From: Bacilli bacterium
Lineage (GTDB): Bacteria > Bacillota_I > Bacilli_A > ML615J-28 > CAG-698
DNA length: 47,459 bases
NCBI GenBank assembly: GCA_028691515.1
Contig: JAQUZE010000007.1
Coordinates: 27,645 to 75,103, forward strand
Direction: 5' to 3'
Position 1 is the first letter of the stretch; every line of letters begins with the position of its first letter. The translations under genes were made by a program, and so were the position numbers. Of the stretch, positions 44,152-47,459 are shown piece after piece. The notes beneath the pieces are model-generated. The model made no database searches. It saw only the letters and a list, made by a program, of their open reading frames with translations, and was not told the DNA's origin.

Positions 44152-46482
44152 TTATTTTTTTAAAGTAACAATAGTAACTCCTTGACCTCCTTCGCCATCT
44201 ACACCATATCTATAATCAAGAACCTCTTTATTACTTTTAAGAAAACTTTGAACAAGCTCTCTAATAACTCCTGTTCCAAAACCATGAATGATAGAAAATT
44301 GTGAAAAACCTGAAAGTAAAACATCATCAAAATATCTATCTAAGCTAATTTTAGCATCTTCATAGCGCATACCTCTTAAATCTAATTCAGATTTTATATT
44401 TTTTTTCACGGATAACTTTTTATTAAATTGAATTCTTTCTAATTCATTTGTTTTAGCGAGCTTTAAAAATTTTTTATTTACAGTAACACTTACTGATCCC
44501 ATTTGTATGTCGTATTTATTATTCCCTTTTTCTTTAATTATTTCTCCGTAAGAATTGTAATTAGCTACAAAAACTTTATCGCCAATTTTAAAGTTTTCAT
44601 TATTGTTTTCATAATCGATTTTTACATTAGCATCTGTTTTAATATTTCTAAATTGATGTTTAATATCAGCAATTTCATGAATTTTAGAGTTTTCATTTTC
44701 TTTTATAATCTCTAACTCTAAAATAAGATTTTCAATTTTCTTACTAGTTTTTTCTATTAATTTTTGAGCGTCATTTTTTGCTTTTTGTAAAATCACTTCT
44801 TTTTCTTTTGAAATTTTATCTTTATCTTCTTCTATTTTATCTCTTTCTAATTTTAATTCTTTATTTTTATTTTCAGCATCTTTAATTAAATCATCTAATG
44901 TTTTTGATTGTTTAGATAATTTATTTAAAATTTGATTAATATTATCATTTTTGTTTAAAACATATTTTTGGGCTTTTTCTAATACAATTTCATTTAGCCC
45001 CAAATTTTTCGATATTTCTAAAGCGTTAGATAATCCTGGAATTCCCATTAAAAGTTTATATGTTGGCATTAAAGTTTTAATATTAAATTCAACACTAGCA
45101 TTAATAATATTGTCTGAATTATAAGCATGTATTTTTAATTCTGAATAATGGGATGTTGCAATAACCAAGCAATTTTTTTCTATTAAAGTATCAAAAATTG
45201 CAATTGCCAGAGCTGCCCCTTCTGATGGGTCAGTACCAGAACCTAATTCATCTAGTAAAACAAGCGAAGAATTAGTTACATTATTCATGATATCAATTAC
45301 ATTTTTTAAATGTGATGAAAAAGTTGATAGGTTTTGGTCAATTGACTGTTCATCTCCAATATCCGCAAAAACTTTATCAAAAATCATTATATTACTTTTC
45401 TCATCTGCTGGAATTAAAAATCCTGCTTTTACCATTAATGATAATAAACCAATCATTTTTAAAAGTACAGTTTTACCACCAGTATTAGGACCAGTTATAA
45501 TAACACCTTGGTATTTACCGATAACTACATTATTGCTAATTACATTACTAACATTTAATAAAGGATGTTTAGCGTTATATAATTCAAAAATTCCTTCTTT
45601 ATTAATTTTTGGTTTATTTGCAGACATCTTTAATGCAAGTGAAGCTTTTGCGAAAATATAATCAATTTTTAAGATAATTTCATAATTTGCAAGTAATTCA
45701 TTATATTCTAGAGAAATATTTTTCGATAATTCTTTTAATATTCGATAAACTTCTTTTTCAATTAATTCATTAGTCTCTTGTAATTGGTTATTAATTAAAT
45801 TAATTGAATAAGGCTCAATAAATACTGTTTCTCCACTTGATGATTGATCATGTACAATTCCTTTTATAGAATTTTTAAAATCATTTTTAACTGGAATTAC
45901 ATAACGATCATTTCTTGTATAAACTAAATTGTCAGTTAATTTAGCAGAATACTTTGATATTAATTCTTGTAATTTACTTTGAATACTTTTTTCTAAACTA
46001 GAAGCTTTCTTTTTTAATATTAGCAATTCATGGCTAGCATCATCATTAATTTCTCCATATGGTGTCATAATATTATTAATACTATCATATATGAAATTTG
46101 AATATGTTAAATTTGAAATATAGTTCAATATATAAGTAGATTTAATATCAGCATCTTTTAATCCATCAATATAACTTTTACATGATCTTGCAGATTGAAT
46201 TAATTTTCTAATTTCCAATATTTCATCAATGCTTAAAATGCCAGCTTTTGTTGTTTTATTTAATATGTAAAAAACATCTTTTTTTAATTGAATAGGAATT
46301 CTTCCCATTCTTAAAATAAGAAATGATGCTTCTTCTGTTTCGTCTAGCATGTTTTGAATTTCTTTTATTGAATCAGACAAAGTAATATTATCAATATTAA
46401 TAATATTTTTTTCCATTATTACTTCTGCTTTTAAGTTATTTAATATTTTATTAAGTTCTAGAATTTGTAAGTATTTGTTCAT
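44152..46482 (-). CDS. mutS2: Endonuclease MutS2
   Basis: A MutS relative without the mismatch-binding domain; it limits recombination and, in Bacillus, rescues collided ribosomes. Core helices (residues ~1-300) precede the ATPase with Walker A GPNTGGKTVLLK near residue 330 and LDELGSGTDPSEGAALA. A long coiled coil (~510-610) and KOW-like stretch lead to the C-terminal Smr nuclease domain (LDLRGMRYEDAK and IIHGFGTGVIRELV). 776 residues, normal. No strong ribosome binding site precedes the ATG. It is divergent from rnhC, a neighbour in Bacillus also. Confidence 0.97.
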   Translation of the reverse strand: MNKYLQILELNKILNNLKAEVIMEKNIINIDNITLSDSIKEIQNMLDETEEASFLILRMGRIPIQLKKDVFYILNKTTKAGILSIDEILEIRKLIQSARSCKSYIDGLKDADIKSTYILNYISNLTYSNFIYDSINNIMTPYGEINDDASHELLILKKKASSLEKSIQSKLQELISKYSAKLTDNLVYTRNDRYVIPVKNDFKNSIKGIVHDQSSSGETVFIEPYSINLINNQLQETNELIEKEVYRILKELSKNISLEYNELLANYEIILKIDYIFAKASLALKMSANKPKINKEGIFELYNAKHPLLNVSNVISNNVVIGKYQGVIITGPNTGGKTVLLKMIGLLSLMVKAGFLIPADEKSNIMIFDKVFADIGDEQSIDQNLSTFSSHLKNVIDIMNNVTNSSLVLLDELGSGTDPSEGAALAIAIFDTLIEKNCLVIATSHYSELKIHAYNSDNIINASVEFNIKTLMPTYKLLMGIPGLSNALEISKNLGLNEIVLEKAQKYVLNKNDNINQILNKLSKQSKTLDDLIKDAENKNKELKLERDKIEEDKDKISKEKEVILQKAKNDAQKLIEKTSKKIENLILELEIIKENENSKIHEIADIKHQFRNIKTDANVKIDYENNNENFKIGDKVFVANYNSYGEIIKEKGNNKYDIQMGSVSVTVNKKFLKLAKTNELERIQFNKKLSVKKNIKSELDLRGMRYEDAKISLDRYFDDVLLSGFSQFSIIHGFGTGVIRELVQSFLKSNKEVLDYRYGVDGEGGQGVTIVTLKK

Positions 46483-46515
46483 TATAGGATTTCCATTTCA
46501 ATTTATTTAAATTTG

Positions 46516-46524
46516 TGTTATAAT
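46516..46524 (+). promoter_or_regulatory. Extended -10 promoter of rnhC
   Basis: TGTTATAAT followed by AAGGAGG and the ATG at 46544. Confidence 0.65.
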
Positions 46525-46543
46525 GATAGAAGGAGGATATAAT

Positions 46544-47458
46544 ATGAGTTTTACAATCGATTTGAATGATAACACAGCCAAAACAATAATAAACAAGTAT
46601 AATGATTATTCTCTTCCTACTAGTAATAATTATACACTATTTAGAGCAAAATTCAACAATTCAACTATAACTATTTATAAAACTAATACTTTATTAATTC
46701 AAGGTAATGATTCTAGAGTTACATATGAAAATATATGTGAAATTTTGGGAATAATACCTATGGATAAAAAAGTAAGCAATGAACAATTAGTTGTATCAAC
46801 TTCTTCTATTGGTAGTGATGAAGTAGGAACTGGTGATTTTTTTGGTGGTATTACTGTTGTGGCAGCTTATGTATCAGAAGATCAATTAATTTTATTGAAG
46901 AATTTGGGTGTAAAAGATTCTAAGACGCTATCTAGTTATAAAATTGAAGAAATTGCACCAAAAATTATGAAAGAAATTACTTATAGTGCAATACTACTTG
47001 ATAATATAAAATATAATTTTATGACTAAAAAATATAAATATAATATGAATAAAATTAAAGCATTAATGCATAATAATGCAATTTCAAATGTAATTAATAA
47101 ATTAAATGATACCAAAGAAAAATATGATGAAATTGTTATTGATGCATTTACAACTCAAGAAAAATATTTTACCTATTTAAAAGATCAAAATAGTGTTATT
47201 TTTGATAAAGTACATCTTATTGAAAAAGGAGAAAGTAAATATATTTCTATTGCAGCTGCCAGTATAATTGCAAGATACTTATTTTTAATGCATATGAATA
47301 AATTATCTAAATCTGTTGGATTTGATATTCCACTTGGTGCTGGTAAAAAAGTTGATAAAGCAATTGAAAGAATAATTAATGAGTTTTCAGAAACATATCT
47401 CGAAAAAATTGCAAAAACTAATTTTAAAAACTTAGAAAAAGTAAAAAAGAATCTATAA
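46544..47458 (+). CDS. rnhC: Ribonuclease HIII
   Basis: Degrades RNA in RNA:DNA hybrids. An N-terminal TBP-like domain (residues ~1-80) binds the hybrid. The type 2 RNase H core starts at SIGSDEVGTGDFFGG with the first catalytic Asp and Glu. VIDAF and GESKYISIAAASIIAR follow. The 304 residues end in a TAA one base before the window edge, so the gene is complete. The ATG at 46544 follows AAGGAGG; an in-frame ATG at 46523 overlaps the -10 element. Confidence 0.96.
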   Translation: MSFTIDLNDNTAKTIINKYNDYSLPTSNNYTLFRAKFNNSTITIYKTNTLLIQGNDSRVTYENICEILGIIPMDKKVSNEQLVVSTSSIGSDEVGTGDFFGGITVVAAYVSEDQLILLKNLGVKDSKTLSSYKIEEIAPKIMKEITYSAILLDNIKYNFMTKKYKYNMNKIKALMHNNAISNVINKLNDTKEKYDEIVIDAFTTQEKYFTYLKDQNSVIFDKVHLIEKGESKYISIAAASIIARYLFLMHMNKLSKSVGFDIPLGAGKKVDKAIERIINEFSETYLEKIAKTNFKNLEKVKKNL

Positions 47459-47459
47459 T

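Noticed and set aside
45287-45661. 124-codon open frame opposite mutS2
   Set aside because: It is antisense to the conserved ATPase core and has no ribosome binding site or family likeness; the other opposite-strand frames inside genes were rejected likewise.
1-47459. Mycoplasma code with UGA as tryptophan
   Set aside because: Two genes end properly in TGA at the usual family length and no called gene contains internal TGA.

Overview
The window is about 47.5 kb of very AT-rich DNA, densely packed with bacterial genes. I call 44 protein genes and one riboswitch, and see no rRNA, tRNA, IS element, prophage or CRISPR array. The gene order is that of Bacillota: S1-der-gpsA-hup; rpsU-phoH-ybeY-cdd-era-recO then glyS-dnaG-sigA-trmK-NIF3; plsY next to parE-parC; lepA-hemW; xerD-deoB; mutS2 next to rnhC. 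Very low GC, a single-chain glycyl-tRNA synthetase and near-abandonment of UGA (2 of 44 stops, never a sense codon in the called genes) suggest a Mollicutes-related Bacillota of the Acholeplasma/Izemoplasma kind using the standard code. That placement is inference.

Layout. 1-7445 (+): the C-terminal part of an S1-domain protein with a repetitive charged N-terminus, then der, gpsA, a HU gene, an ankyrin-repeat protein and an RdgB fused to an APH/choline-kinase-like domain. 7519-11285 (+): rpsU, phoH, ybeY, cdd, era, recO; dgkA, expected before cdd, is absent. 11395-18455 (+): an rnfCDGEAB operon and a surface lipoprotein, sitting between recO and glyS where many Bacillota have nothing comparable. 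18593-24493 (+): glyS, dnaG, sigA, trmK and a NIF3-family gene. 24524-25796: ferredoxin (-), an UPF0154 protein (+) and plsY (-). 26028-33148 (+): parE, parC, a Fic-like protein with a ruined active site, a PHP phosphoesterase and a membrane/TPR-like protein. 33149-33874 has no clear gene but holds two terminators. 33875-39907 (-): lepA, hemW, xerD, deoB and an alpha/beta hydrolase. 40077-47458: recU (+), thiT under a TPP riboswitch (-), ung (-), a CorC/CNNM protein (-), a DUF402 protein (-), mutS2 (-) and rnhC (+).

The most unusual part is the electron-transfer island. RnfD carries two extra C-terminal FMN-binding domains (SGAT motifs), RnfG a third. RnfB stops after its first iron-sulfur motif and lacks the usual ferredoxin domains. 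The operon is followed directly by a lipoprotein with two degenerate FMN-binding-like units. Together these suggest a modified Rnf complex that passes electrons to flavins on the outer membrane face. Other unusual items are the pseudo-Fic protein beside topoisomerase IV, the RdgB-kinase fusion with an internal ribosome binding site, and two genes that look leaderless (cdd, xerD).

Promoters mostly show TATAAT, often as the extended form TGTTATAAT, with short leaders before strong GGAGG-like sites. Intrinsic terminators are frequent and clear.
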